Part shown: positions 12,231 to 22,424 of the stretch, piece by piece | Numbering within the stretch: position 1 is the first letter of the stretch | How the letters are laid out: the number at the start of each line of letters is the position of its first letter | From: Neoarius graeffei | Lineage: Eukaryota; Chordata; Actinopteri; Siluriformes; Ariidae | Reading direction: 5' to 3' | DNA length: 64,000 nt | Assembly (NCBI RefSeq): GCF_027579695.1 | Contig: NC_083570.1 | Coordinates: 8,170,793 to 8,234,792, forward strand | Program-made: the position numbers and the translations under genes | Notes under the pieces: generated by a model | Seen by the model: the letters and a program-made list of their open reading frames with translations, nothing else | The model's database searches: none | What the model was told of the DNA's origin: nothing

Positions 12231-12284
12231 ATGTCGGGAAAAATGCCAGTTGATATCCTGAGATTTTTCCGAAAACAATCAAAT
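12231..12284 (+). pseudogene. Possible first coding exon of a hAT transposase
   Basis: An ATG opens 18 codons (MSGKMPVDILRFFRKQSN) that end exactly at a consensus splice donor, GTAAGT at 12285. The short IxxFF segment followed by basic residues resembles the N-terminus of many hAT/ZMYM-type transposases. No downstream exon remains. It is too short for certainty. Confidence 0.3.
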
Positions 12285-12916
12285 GTAAGTAATGATGTCA
12301 TATTGCCTCGTTATAACGTAATATTATAGCATTTCACTGACTTTAGTTCTCCTTTCTTATTGCTAGGTGTAATCCTGGTTTAGTCCAGGTATAATCTAGT
12401 TTATTATTATATTAATTCTAGTTTAGTTTGCTCTTGTTTGTGGTTTAGCCTTGGTTTAGTCCTGATGTGATCCGTGTTTGCCCTGGCTGAAACATTGAAG
12501 TTCTGGTTTAGACCTGGCTCGTGTATAGTCCTGGTTTAGTTTTGAGTAGTCCTGTTTATGTGCTATCCCTTACCCCTTAGTTTGTATCTGTTTTGACTGA
12601 GCATTGTTGGTGGCCCTATTGTTTTTTTGTGACACTAGAATCAACAATAAAAAGATGGCAATGAATGTTTTAAGATGATACTGTTTATTGTGTATTTTTT
12701 CATATAGCGGTTGTACTGCAGGACACAAGTCCTTCCACAGAATCTAGTAATAATGTGTAATGTGTATATAGTTCATATGTAAAGTATGTTCAATCAACCA
12801 GTGTGCAAGAGAGTATTTGGTAGGTGTATTTTACCACCTTTTACCCATCAGAGTGCATCAGATTGCTTTATTTATGTGTGAAGATTCACAAAATTTTCTG
12901 GGGCAGGATCCCCCCC

Positions 12917-13181
12917 CCGCGTGGGTTTCCTCCGGGTGCTCCGGTTTCCCCCACAGTCCAAAGACATGCAGGTTAGGTTAACTGGTGACTCTAAATTGAG
13001 CGTAGGTGTGAATGTGAGTGTGAATGGTTGTCTGTGTCTATGTGTCAGCCCTGTGATGACCTGGCGACTTGTCCTGGGTGTACCCCGCCTTTCGCCCATA
13101 GTCAGCTGGGATAGGCTCCAGCTTGCCTGCGACCCTGTAGAAGGATAAAGCGGCTAGAGATAATGAGATGAGATGAGATGA
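12917..13181 (+). mobile_element. V-SINE-like element B, 5'-truncated
   Basis: It begins inside the central block at about CCGCGTGGGTTTCC and runs through the tail to ATGAGATGAGATGAG. GGATCCCCCCC is duplicated on both sides (12906-12916 and 13182-13192). It sits in hAT-like element 2 in the same orientation as interrupted host SINE A. That places two direct SINE tails about 0.66 kb apart. Confidence 0.9.
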
Positions 13182-15815
13182 GGATCCCCCCCAGTTCTAC
13201 ATTTGTTTGGTCCATCATGTTTTCAGCCTTTCACTGCATACCCATTGACAGCCTGCCCTGAAATGGTTTTCATAAAAGTAGTGAGGCCATAGTACGCATC
13301 TCAAAATGCATCAAAATTAAGCCTTAAAATGGGATCTTTCTAAATTTTCTCCAGGGGGACCATGCCCCCTGACCCTCCTTGAAGGGAAGTATCGTGCCTG
13401 GAAATGTCCCCACCAACTTTGAACACAAAGTTACGCCCTTGGTAGACGCCGCAGTTTGGGGAGAGAATTTTAGGGGAAGCTCGGCTTGTCTTGTCTCTGA
13501 GAAATCACCGCTGCGTACGAAACCCATACGTTTGTGGGTTTCGTACCGATACAGTTATACTGCTACAGTACCGGTATAGTTGCTAGTGTGGACAGGTGTT
13601 GCGGTACGAAAGTAGTATCGTATCGGTACAAAATCCCTAGTGTGGACAGGGTATAAATTGACCGTAGGTGTGAATGTGAGTGTGAATGGTTGTCTATGTG
13701 TCAGCCCTGTGATGACCTGGCGACTTGTCCAGGGTGTACCCCGCCTTTCGCCCGTAGTCAGCTGGGATAGGCTCCAGCTTGCCTGCGACCCTGTAGAAGG
13801 ATAAAGCGGCTAGAGATAATGAGATGAGATGAGATGAGGATCCCCCCCAGTTCTACATTTGTTTGGTCCATCATGTTTTCAGCCTTTCACTGCATACCCA
13901 TTGACAGCCTGCCCTGAAATGGTTTTCATAAAAGTAGTGAGGCCATAGTACGCATCTCAAAATGCATCAAAATTAAGCCTTAAAATGGGATCTTTCTAAA
14001 TTTTCTCCAGGGGGACCATGCCCCCTGACCCTCCTTGAAGGGAAGTATCGTGCCTGGAAATGTCCCCACCAACTTTGAACACAAAGTTACGCCCTTGGTA
14101 GACGCCGCAGTTTGGGGAGAGAATTTTAGGGGAAGCTCGGCTTGTCTTGTCTCTGAGAAATCACCGCTGCGTACGAAACCCATACGTTTGTGGGTTTCGT
14201 ACCGATACAGTTATACTGCTACAGTACCGGTATAGTTGCTAGTGTGGACAGGTGTTGCGGTACGAAAGTAGTATCGTATCGGTACAAAATCCCTAGTGTG
14301 GACAGGGTATAAATTGACCGTAGGTGTGAATGTGAGTGTGAATGGTTGTCTATGTGTCAGCCCTGTGATGACCTGGCGACTTGTCCAGGGTGTACCCCGC
14401 CTTTCGCCCGTAGTCAGCTGGGATAGGCTCCAGCTTGCCTGCGACCCTGTAGAAGGATAAAGCGGCTAGAGATAATGAGATGAGATGAGATGAGGATCCC
14501 CCCCAGTTCTACATTTGTTTGGTCCATCATGTTTCCAGCCTTTCACTGCATACCCATTGACAGCCTGCCCTGAAATGGTTTTCATAAAAGTAGTGAGGCC
14601 ATAGTACGCATCTCAAAATGCATCAAAATTAAGCCTTAAAACGGGATCTTTCTAAATTTTCTCCAGGGGGACCATGCCCCCTGACCCTCCTTGAAGGGAA
14701 GTATCGTGCCTGGAAATGTCCCCACCAACTTTGAACACAAAGTTACGCCCTTGGTAGACGCCGCAATTTGGGGAGAGAATTTTAGGGGAAGCTCGGCTTG
14801 TCTTGTCTCTGAGAAATCACCGCTGCGTACGAAACCCATACGTTTGTGGGTTTCGTACCGATACAGTTATACTGCTACAGTACCGGTATAGTTGCTAGTG
14901 TGGACAGGTGTTGCGGTACGAAAGTAGTATCGTATCGGTACAAAATCCCTAGTGTGGACAGGGTATAAATTGACCGTAGGTGTGAATGTGAGTGTGAATG
15001 GTTGTCTATGTGTCAGCCCTGTGATGACCTGGCGACTTGTCCAGGGTGTACCCCGCCTTTCGCCCATAGTCAGCTGGGATAGGCTCCAGCTTGCCTGCGA
15101 CCCTGTAGAAGGATAAAGCGGCTAGAGATAATGAGATGAGATGAGATGAGATGAGATGAGGATCCCCCCCAGTTCTACATTTGTTTCGTCCATCATGTTT
15201 CCAGCCTTTCACTGCATACCCATTGACAGCCTGCCCTGAAATGGTTTTCATAAAAGTAGTGAGGCCATAGTACGCATCTCAAAATGCATCAAAATTAAGC
15301 CTTAAAACGGGATCTTTCTAAATTTTCTCCAGGGGGACCATGCCCCCTGACCCCCCTTGAAGGGAAGTATCGTGCCTGGAAATGTCCCCACCAACTTTGA
15401 ACACAAAGTTACGCCCTTGGTAGACGCCGCAGTTTGGGGAGAGAATTTTAGGGGAAGCTCGGCTTGTCTTGTCTCTGAGAAATCACCGCTGCGTACGAAA
15501 CCCATACGTTTGTGGGTTTCGTACCGATACAGTTATACTGCTACAGTACCGGTATAGTTGCTAGTGTGGACAGGTGTTGCGGTACGAAAGTAGTATCGTA
15601 TTGGTACAAAATCCCTAGTGTGGACAGGGTATAAATTGAGCGTAGGTGTGAATGTGAGTGTGAATGGTTGTCTAAGTGTCAGCCCTGTGATGACCTGGCG
15701 ACTTGTCCAGGGTGTACCCCGCCTTTCGCCCGTAGTCAGCTGGGATAGGCTCCAGCTTGCCTGCGACCCTGTAGAACAGGATAAAGCGGCTAGAGATAAT
15801 GAGATGAGATGAGAT
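12995..15815. repeat. Four-unit tandem array, about 656 bp per unit
   Basis: Each unit is a SINE tail (from ATTGACCG/ATTGAGCG to the ATGAG repeats) plus the right part of the nested hAT-like and Harbinger-like elements, ending GGACAGGGTA-TAA. The TAA junctions fall at 12992, 13654, 14310, 14966 and 15632. The spacings are 662, 656, 656 and 666 bp. The differences are a 6-bp TCTGTG indel and 10 bp of ATGAG repeat. Units are nearly identical, so amplification is recent. ORFs of 66-67 codons recur once per unit and are not genes. Confidence 0.95.
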
Positions 15816-15829
15816 AAAACCACAACCCA

Positions 15830-16450
15830 CTATGGTTTGGTTTGGAACGAGCCAATCTGGCAACCCGGCGCCCACTACTACTCCTCCTCCTCCTCCTCGA
15901 TTAGAAACGGCTCGCGCATCATCTAACGTGGCAGTCTCCAGGACAACGTTTAAGTGGAACTCTTCTCGCGCTGCTGACGTAGAAGAATCGGGATGGTCTC
16001 GTGCGTCTAACCGAGCCGGAAGCGGGTTTATCTGTTGTTGCGCGCGCGCGCGGTTCATTTCCCGATGGACGGATGAACTTGTGGAGAACCTTAACGCGTC
16101 TCGGAGGAGGAGGAGGAGGAGGGCAGGAGGACAGAAAGGACACGGGATGCGTGTTGATGAGGAGGATGCACGCTTTCGGAGGAAATCCGTGAAGCGCGTG
16201 CCATGCGACAGTCTTACGTTTTTGCGCCGCGCGCGCTTTGGAGATGCGATTTTGGAAAGAGAGAAGACGCGCGCGCGCGCCGGAACACACGCCTTGTTCT
16301 CCGGAAAGCCTTTTCTTCACGCGCGCGCGCTCATGTCAATTAGGATGAAGAAGAAGGATGAAACGCGCGCGTGCGTCATGATGATGATGATGATGATGAT
16401 GGTGGCTAAATAAACCATTTCTTAACCAGTCGAACCCCAGCCCAGAGAAG
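15830..16450 (+). promoter_or_regulatory. CpG-rich block with splice donor: candidate TMEM200A promoter/exon 1
   Basis: This stretch is far richer in CpG than its surroundings, with several CGCGCGCG runs (for example 16040-16050, 16270-16279, 16320-16330). It is followed by AAG|GTGAGC at 16448-16456, a strong 5' splice site. A second donor, AAAG|GTGAGC, occurs at 17013. TMEM200A, about 11.8 kb downstream, begins with a splice acceptor before its ATG and so needs an upstream noncoding exon. That link is inference from position, strand and composition. Confidence 0.4.
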
Positions 16451-17228
16451 GTGAGCTCCTTCCATCATCACTGTGTGAACTTTAAAGTCCACTCTTCATA
16501 AACTCGGGTCACACAAAAGGTTCTTCAGGCCGGAGATCTGTGAGAGCAGAAAGCGAGAACCTCCCACCCTGAAGAACCTGTGAGGAACCTGTCTTTAGTG
16601 AGAGTGGACAGCAGGAACCGCAACCTCCTGATCTTCAAACCCGAGCCCGTTTTCACCCGGTACACTCTTCATCCTGTCTTTTCCTTCAGAATGATCAACT
16701 CGAGCTGCATTCTGGTTTAAAACATGGGGGGGGGAGTCGAATTGAATTGAATTGAATTCAGTGTTTATCATTAAAGAAATTAAAAGACAAAATAAAATCC
16801 TAAAAAAAAATTTTGCCAAAAATTCAACGAAAAAAAAAAGAATAAAATTAAAACAGTAATATTCGAGTTGCATTATGGGGTGAAAAACCTAAACTCGATT
16901 TTTTTTTTTTTTTAAATTCAGAATTGATGAATATAAACCCGACACCAGTTTTCCCAGTTTATCCCTCAGTCTCCAAAGAGTTTATAAACTTCTGTTTTAG
17001 AAAGAAAGAAAGGTGAGCTTTCGGTGATCTTCTCCCAGAACCAGGAACGCTCAGCTGCTCTTGTTTTGTGTTTCATGAAACATTGACACCTGGAAGGTCA
17101 GCTGTGGAAAATCCGTCCTAAAGATCTTCTGTGTCTCAGGGTTCAGGAGCAACGCTGAGGAGATTCCAGAGTTTGGAGGAGATCAGCATGTGAGCTGCTG
17201 GAAAAATATAAATCAGATACAGCCTGAG
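16451..17228. other. Noncoding, likely intronic or 5'-flanking
   Basis: AT-rich homopolymer-laden sequence with a GAATT run at 16740-16757. No gene is recognised apart from the alternative splice donor at 17013. Confidence 0.5.
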
Positions 17229-17470
17229 CTCAGCTCTCTCTCACTTGTCTCTCTCTACCCTCTCTCTCTCACTTGTGTGTGTGTGTGTGTGTGTGCGCGC
17301 GTCTCTCTCTCATGTGTGTGTCTCTCTCTCTCTCTCATGTGTCTCCTCTCTCACTTGTCTCTCTCCCTCTCTCTCACACACTCACTTAGCGCTCTCTCTC
17401 ACTTATGGCTCTCTTCCTCTCTCTCACACACACTCGCTTAGCACTCTCTCTCACTTGTGTATCTCTCTCC

Positions 17471-17507
<37 letters not shown>

Positions 17508-18435
17508 GGCGCTCTCTGTCACTTGTGTGTCTCTCTCTCTCCCTCACACACACTCACTTAGCGCTGTCTCTCACTTGTGTGTCTCTCTCTCTCTCTCACA
17601 CACAGTGCTGTCTCTCACTTGTGTGTCTCTCTCACACACAGCGCTCTCTCTCACTTGTGTCTCTCTCCCTCTCTCTCTCACACACAGCGCTCTCTCTCAC
17701 TTGTGTGTCTCTCTCCCTCTCTCTCTCACACACAGCGCTCTCTCTCACTTGTGTGTCTCTCTCTCTCTCTCTCACACTCAGCGCTCTCTCTCACTTGTGT
17801 GTCTCTCTCCCTCTCTCTCTCTCACACACTCAGCGCTCTCTCTCACTTGTGTGTGTGTCTCTCTCTCTCTCACACTCAGCGCTCTCTCTCACTTGTGTGT
17901 CTCTCTCCCTCTCTCTCTCTCACACACTCGGCGCTCTCTCTCACTTGTGTGTCTCTCTCCCTCTCTCTCTCACACACACTCAGCGCTCTCTCTTACTTGT
18001 GTGTCTCTCTCCCTCTCTCTCACACACTCAGCACTCTCTCTCACTTGTGTGTCTCTCTCACACACACTCAGTGCTCTCTCTCACTTGTGTGTCTCTCTCC
18101 CTCTCTCTCTCTCTCACACACTCAGCGCTCTCTCTCACTTGTGTGTCTCTCTCACACACACTCAGCGCTCTCTCTCTCACTTGTGTGTCTCTCTCCCTCT
18201 CTCTCACACACACTCATTTAGCGCTCTCACTTGTGTGTCTCTCTCTCTCCCTCTCTCACACACACACACTGCGCTCTCTTTCTATCTCTCTCACTTGTCT
18301 CTCTCTCACTTGTGTGTCTTTCTCTTCCCTCTCTCAGCTCTCTCTCTCTCCTCTCTTTCTCAGCTCTCTCTCGGTTCTCTTTCTATTAGCTCTCACTCAC
18401 TCTCACACACGCTCACTTAGCGCTCTCTCTCTCAC

Positions 18436-18468
<33 letters not shown>

Positions 18469-18626
18469 TCTCTCTCTCTCTCACACACACACACACTCAG
18501 CGCTCTCTTTCTATCTCTCTCACTTGTGTGTCTTTCTCTCCTCTCTCTCAGCTGTCTCTTCTCTCTCTCACTTGTCTCTCTCAGCTCTCTCTTCCCTCTC
18601 TCTCTCTCTCTCTCTCTTTCTTAGAT
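17229..18626 (+). repeat. CT/GT/CA minisatellite, 1.4 kb
   Basis: An imperfect unit of roughly 50 bp, centred on GCGCTCTCTCTCACTTGTGT followed by CTCTCTCCCTCTCTCTCACACACTCA, is repeated about 25-30 times with length changes in the CT, CA and GT runs. Because CTCTCT, GTGTGT and CACACA contain no stop codons, all three plus-strand frames are open for hundreds of codons of Ser, Leu, Thr, Val, His and Cys. These are not genes. Confidence 0.95.
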
Positions 18627-20133
18627 TCTCAGACCCTCCCAATCATTCAGAACTGTTACTTTTTTTTTTTTTTTGGAGGTTTAAATTAAACTCGTTGCCA
18701 CTAAAGAACAGCAGCTTGTTTATTGAACATCCTCACTTTAGTCCTAATGGGTGTGTCAGCGTTTAGTCAGTCAGTGAACCGTCTGTTCCTTGGCTTGTTG
18801 TGTGATTTGTTAATTCGGTGCAGTTGACAGCTGTTGAGGTCGTTTCATCATTGGTGACTCTGCAGGCCTTGTGTTTTCGGCGCTCTCGGATCTCCCAGCT
18901 GGAGCTAATCCGGAATAATCTGCAGCTCCGAGACTGAGACCCCAGTCAGAGCAGATCATCGTCCAGCTGAAGCATGGAAAGTGTGAAGAGCTTCATCGAG
19001 CCGTCCCGTCACCGATCGCTTTAGAACTAGTTCTGTTTATATCTGTTAATCCTCGTGTTGGAGAACTCTCTATGTATAAAACTGGTCTTCAGGTCCCATG
19101 TCTCGATCTTGTGTTGAAAGTTTGTTCAGACTCGACTGAGCATGAGGAGCTCTGTGCATGTTCCTGGGTAAAACTGAGCGGATCTGTGGATGCAGTATTT
19201 TGGGTCAAACTAATGCAAAACACTGTTAAAATGTAAAATGGTTCATTTCTACTTTGCTGTAAGATATTTATCCATATATTTACTGCTGTTTTACAGGGAA
19301 AAAAAAACATGTTGAAATAGCCGCTCTGTGCTTTCCGTCTTCATTTCTGCCTTGTTGTTGTTGGCTTTAAATGTACATTTCTGAAGTCTGTTTGCCAGAG
19401 TAGACGCCTAGTTGTAAGATATTACCAACTTAATGCTTTTTATTTTGTTCCCTTTGTAACGTGTCTCATGCAACCATTTCTTTGTGAGTTATTGTTTATA
19501 GGATTTTTGAATTCATGCTCTTAATTTGAACTCGTGGTTTGTTTTTTTTTTCTTATGTTGGTTAGTTATAAAACGACGGCCCTGAGGTTCCAAACGTACG
19601 CCGAACGCTAAAAACGACACGCGATCCGTATTTACACCACCACGCTTCTCATCGCATAGCTTGCTAACTAGCTGTATTGAATCCTGGGACTTTAAATCCA
19701 GCTCCTGTTTCAGCGTCCACTCCGAATTTCTCGTTAATATGACGTCGAATGGGAATCGAGTTTTGAGAAAAGGAGCTCTCGTTCATTTTATTTTCATTTA
19801 TGCAAAACCTGAGTGTTTTGAGAATTTTCTCCTGGGGGACCCCACCGTAACGGCGCTAGCAGGAGCAAAAACAACAATAAGAACAAGAACAGGAATAAAA
19901 TGGCCACCTGGGAGATCAATATATTTTTTAAACAAATAACCTGGTGAGTGTATGTGGAATATGATTTTTAAAAAGCAATGGTTTAAAAAAAAAAACACGA
20001 CCTTCGTAAAAGTCGCTGAGAAAAACCGACAAATTCTCTTCCTTGGCCACCTGAGATCCTGGGGTTGGAGCTTGGTGAACATGGGTGGGAATTATTTAAA
20101 TGTTCAATTCACCAGAGTGTTTGAGATATAATT
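18627..20133. other. Noncoding, no repeat family recognised
   Basis: Mostly unique-looking sequence without domain-bearing ORFs. It is probably intronic or 5'-flanking to TMEM200A. Confidence 0.5.
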
Positions 20134-20446
20134 GATGGCATTTAGCAGACGCTCTTATCCAGAGTAGCCTAAGGAGCAATTGGGGTTAGGTGCTGTTAGG
20201 GTTCACCCAGTCAGAAACGGTCAACTTACTTCTCGGGACCCCCGCCCTCGTACCACCTGCAGAATTCTGGGACGGAACACCGCAAAAAAACAGAGAACCA
20301 GAGATCGGTTTCACTGCTGTTTATTCACAGTTCTCTCGCCAAAGATGAAATATTACAAACACCTTTTATAACAAATTATAATCTCTCTAAACGGCTATTG
20401 TGTCTGTCGAATGTGTGTGTGTGTGTTTGTATGTGACCTCAGAGAG

Positions 20447-20485
<39 letters not shown>

Positions 20486-21487
20486 TATGGGAGGGTGTGA
20501 GTAAGTGACATCATTTTGATATCTGTGTCTATTTGTGTGTGTGTGTGTGTGTGTTTGACTTGCGTGCAAGTGAGCAGCTTGATCTTGGGGAAGGTCAAAT
20601 AATCTCCATCAGTGTGTGTGTAAATCATAACATAATGACATATTTCTGATAATATGACATGATAGCAAGGTACAAACAGATTTTAAAGGTCATTGCTTAC
20701 GTACACCCCTTCAGGTCAGGGCACTATGTACAGTACTTAAGATGGTGATGGAATTTTTAAACACAGATAATATGTCTAGTCTACGAAGTCTATTCAAAGA
20801 AGGTCAAATACATCAGAAATTAATGCCAAGTTAAAGAATCTAAAAGCTAAACGATGAAAAAGCTAAAATATTAAAATCATAATTCTTAACACATGAATGT
20901 GTGTCTTGTGCTAAGTCAGCAAATTACATCTTGATTCAGCAATATGTAGTAAACAAAAATAAGAACAAACTTAACAACTGGCAAAACAAAGAAATGCTAC
21001 TTCACCAGAGAAAGGTCAAACAGGATTCAACATTAAAGAAACTGGTTAACTCTAACAATCTTAAATCACAATCCTAGCTATAAGCTAGCTTAAATCATGG
21101 CATTAAATCTAACTTTTAATTCCCAATACACGTTGGCTATGCAGCTGTGGTTGTGTGTGATATCACCGCAGACCCTTTCGCCATCTAGACACATCTCTGA
21201 TCAACAATACACATTTCATATCAAAACAAGCAAAATGTTCCCAAACAATGTCCAGCCGAGACAGAAGGTCATTTTAACCGAACAGAAATTAATCTGTAAT
21301 TTTGTCACCATTTTAATAAATTACTGCCTTCTTGTAATTATTGTAATTATTTATCCTTACATAATAATAAACCCTAACGGGTGCCTTGCTCAAGGGTCTT
21401 CAGCCATTCCTGTTGGTCCAGGGAATGAAACCGGTGACCTTTTGGTCCCAAAGTTGCTTCTCTAACCATGAGGCCATGGCTTCCTCG
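20134..21487 (-). mobile_element. tRNA/L2-type SINE, minus strand, split by a solo LTR
   Basis: The tail (20134-20193, TTTAGCAGACGCTCTTATCC) and the body and head (21380-21487, with CTTGCTCAAGGGTCTTCAGC and GACCTTTTGGTCCCAAAGTT) are the reverse complement of the SINE at 8425-9822. GGTGC is present once on each side of the 1186-bp insert, as expected for a 5-bp target duplication. Confidence 0.7.
20194..21379 (-). mobile_element. Solo LTR of an LTR retrotransposon (1186 bp)
   Basis: The ends are TGTTAGGGTT and AACCCTAACG, an inverted pair with one mismatch. The flanks carry the 5-bp duplication GGTGC (20189-20193 and 21380-21384). Read on the minus strand, TATAAAAGG (20362-20370) is followed about 40 bp later by AATAAA (20320-20325), the promoter and poly(A) order of an LTR, and the end is CA. 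The start is CG instead of TG, one transition away. GT microsatellites lie inside at 20413-20480 and 20533-20554. No internal gag/pol is present, so it is a solo LTR. The 5-bp duplication fits Gypsy-type elements. Confidence 0.75.
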
Positions 21488-21510
21488 TCTTGGGGGGGGG
21501 GGGAGACTAA

Positions 21511-22035
21511 TGGTGATGATACACGGGGCAACTTTTTGGGCAATGTTGCCGAGCAAAGTTGCTGGCAACGAGCAACTAGGTGAGACACAGGGCAACTTTT
21601 CAGGGCAACAACAGTTAGCAACGGCAGTTTACAGTTAGCTAAAAAAAAAATTGATGTCTTAATTTTTGCTGTGACCATTTAATCAAGCTGTCTGTTGTTT
21701 TTTAGAGCTTTGGTGAGGTAAATTCCTCCATATAGAATATTAAAATAACAACTTACCGGCGTAAAAACAGATGAGGAGTCTCTCCATCTCTTCACTTCAC
21801 TGACACTGAGCGGCCGCCATATTTGTTTGAAATTTCTGATCCGAACCTCACCGGAGGTCACATGACTCAATACTCGCGTTCTGATTGGCTTATCTCAAAA
21901 AGTTGCCAGAGATTATCAAAACCATTCAGAAAGAAGCAATGTTGCCCAATCTCAATAGAAAAGAGTCAAAACGCAATTGCCCAGCAACATTGCTCGGCAA
22001 CATTGCCCAAAAAGTTGCCCCGTGTATCATCACCA
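21511..22035. mobile_element. Harbinger-type MITE with about 50-bp inverted repeats
   Basis: Termini TGGTGATGATACACGGGGCA and TGCCCCGTGTATCATCACCA are exact inverses. The inverted match continues inward through AACTTTTTGGGCAATGTTGC. TAA is duplicated at 21508-21510 and 22036-22038. The 525-bp interior has no transposase. A 3-bp TAA duplication with long terminal repeats fits nonautonomous PIF/Harbinger elements. Confidence 0.8.
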
Positions 22036-22263
22036 TAACCTGACCACACTCATTTCCAAGCCAGTGTCTGAATAATAAATAAATAACCATGAAGAACTAT
22101 TTTGTTCTAAGAACGAACCAAGAGGTAAATGTTAGACTCCTGACAGGTTCTAGATGTTAAGAAGAAAATAATGTGCGTTAATTCTGGATGCCCCGAGCTT
22201 CTAAAAAGCTTCTGGAGCATTCTGATAAGAAGAAAACACTGCCATAGGATTCCTCCAGGGAGA

Positions 22264-22268
22264 TGGGA

Positions 22269-22302
<34 letters not shown>

Positions 22303-22377
22303 TCTCCACCATGCTGCTGCTGTGTGATGAGTTTTTCATGGAGTCATCATCAAAAGCGCAGAAACACACACACACTC

Positions 22378-22421
<44 letters not shown>
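22264..22421. repeat. CT and GT microsatellites
   Basis: A CT run lies at 22272-22300 and a long GT run at 22379-22422, separated by ordinary sequence. Confidence 0.9.

Positions 22422-22424
<3 letters not shown>

Larger units (their letters stand above)
11904..13441 (+). mobile_element. hAT-like element 2 with 8-bp target duplication
   Basis: A perfect 8-bp duplication GTAGACGC (11896-11903 and 13442-13449) flanks ends CACAGGCGTAAC and GTTACGCCCTTG. Just inside, both ends carry the sequence TGTCCCCACCAACTTTGA. The first exon of a hAT-type gene may survive at 12231. A 5'-truncated SINE sits inside at 12917-13181. It is nested within hAT-like element 1. Confidence 0.75.
10524..13513. mobile_element. 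hAT-like element 1 inside the Harbinger-like copy
   Basis: The left end CAGTGGCGGCTGCTAG and the inverted right end CAGCGGTGATTTCTCAG interrupt Harbinger-like sequence that is continuous in the copy at 42418-43476. The CAGTGGCGGC-type terminus is usual for fish hAT elements. An 8-bp target duplication could not be read with confidence because the target is itself repetitive. No coding region of its own was found. Confidence 0.5.
10091..13653. mobile_element. PIF/Harbinger-like element, copy 1, heavily nested
   Basis: It inserts in SINE A and duplicates TAA (10088-10090 and 13654-13656); the intact SINE reads CTCTAAATTG at this point. The ends are TGCTGTGTTCACACT and AGTGTGGACAGGGTA, imperfect inverted repeats. 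Runs of TACCGGTA and CGATAC words lie just inside. The 3-bp TWA-type duplication points to PIF/Harbinger. No transposase of its own is seen. A second copy lies at 42418-43476 in reverse. Confidence 0.65.

Noticed and set aside
13324-15557. Four copies of 66- and 67-codon ORFs on both strands
   Set aside because: They recur once per unit of the tandem array and lie in transposon ends, so repetition is not evidence of coding.
12995-15815. CRISPR-like array of repeats and spacers
   Set aside because: Units are about 656 bp and identical throughout, and the DNA is vertebrate.
15832-16413. 193-codon ORF and its antisense 128/133-codon ORFs
   Set aside because: GC-rich CpG block with Arg, Pro and Met runs from CGC, CTC and ATG repeats. 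No domain; better read as promoter or 5' UTR sequence.
17245-18766. ORFs of 391, 453 and 214 codons
   Set aside because: They translate CT/GT/CA microsatellite in three frames at once and consist almost wholly of Ser, Leu, Thr, His, Val and Cys.
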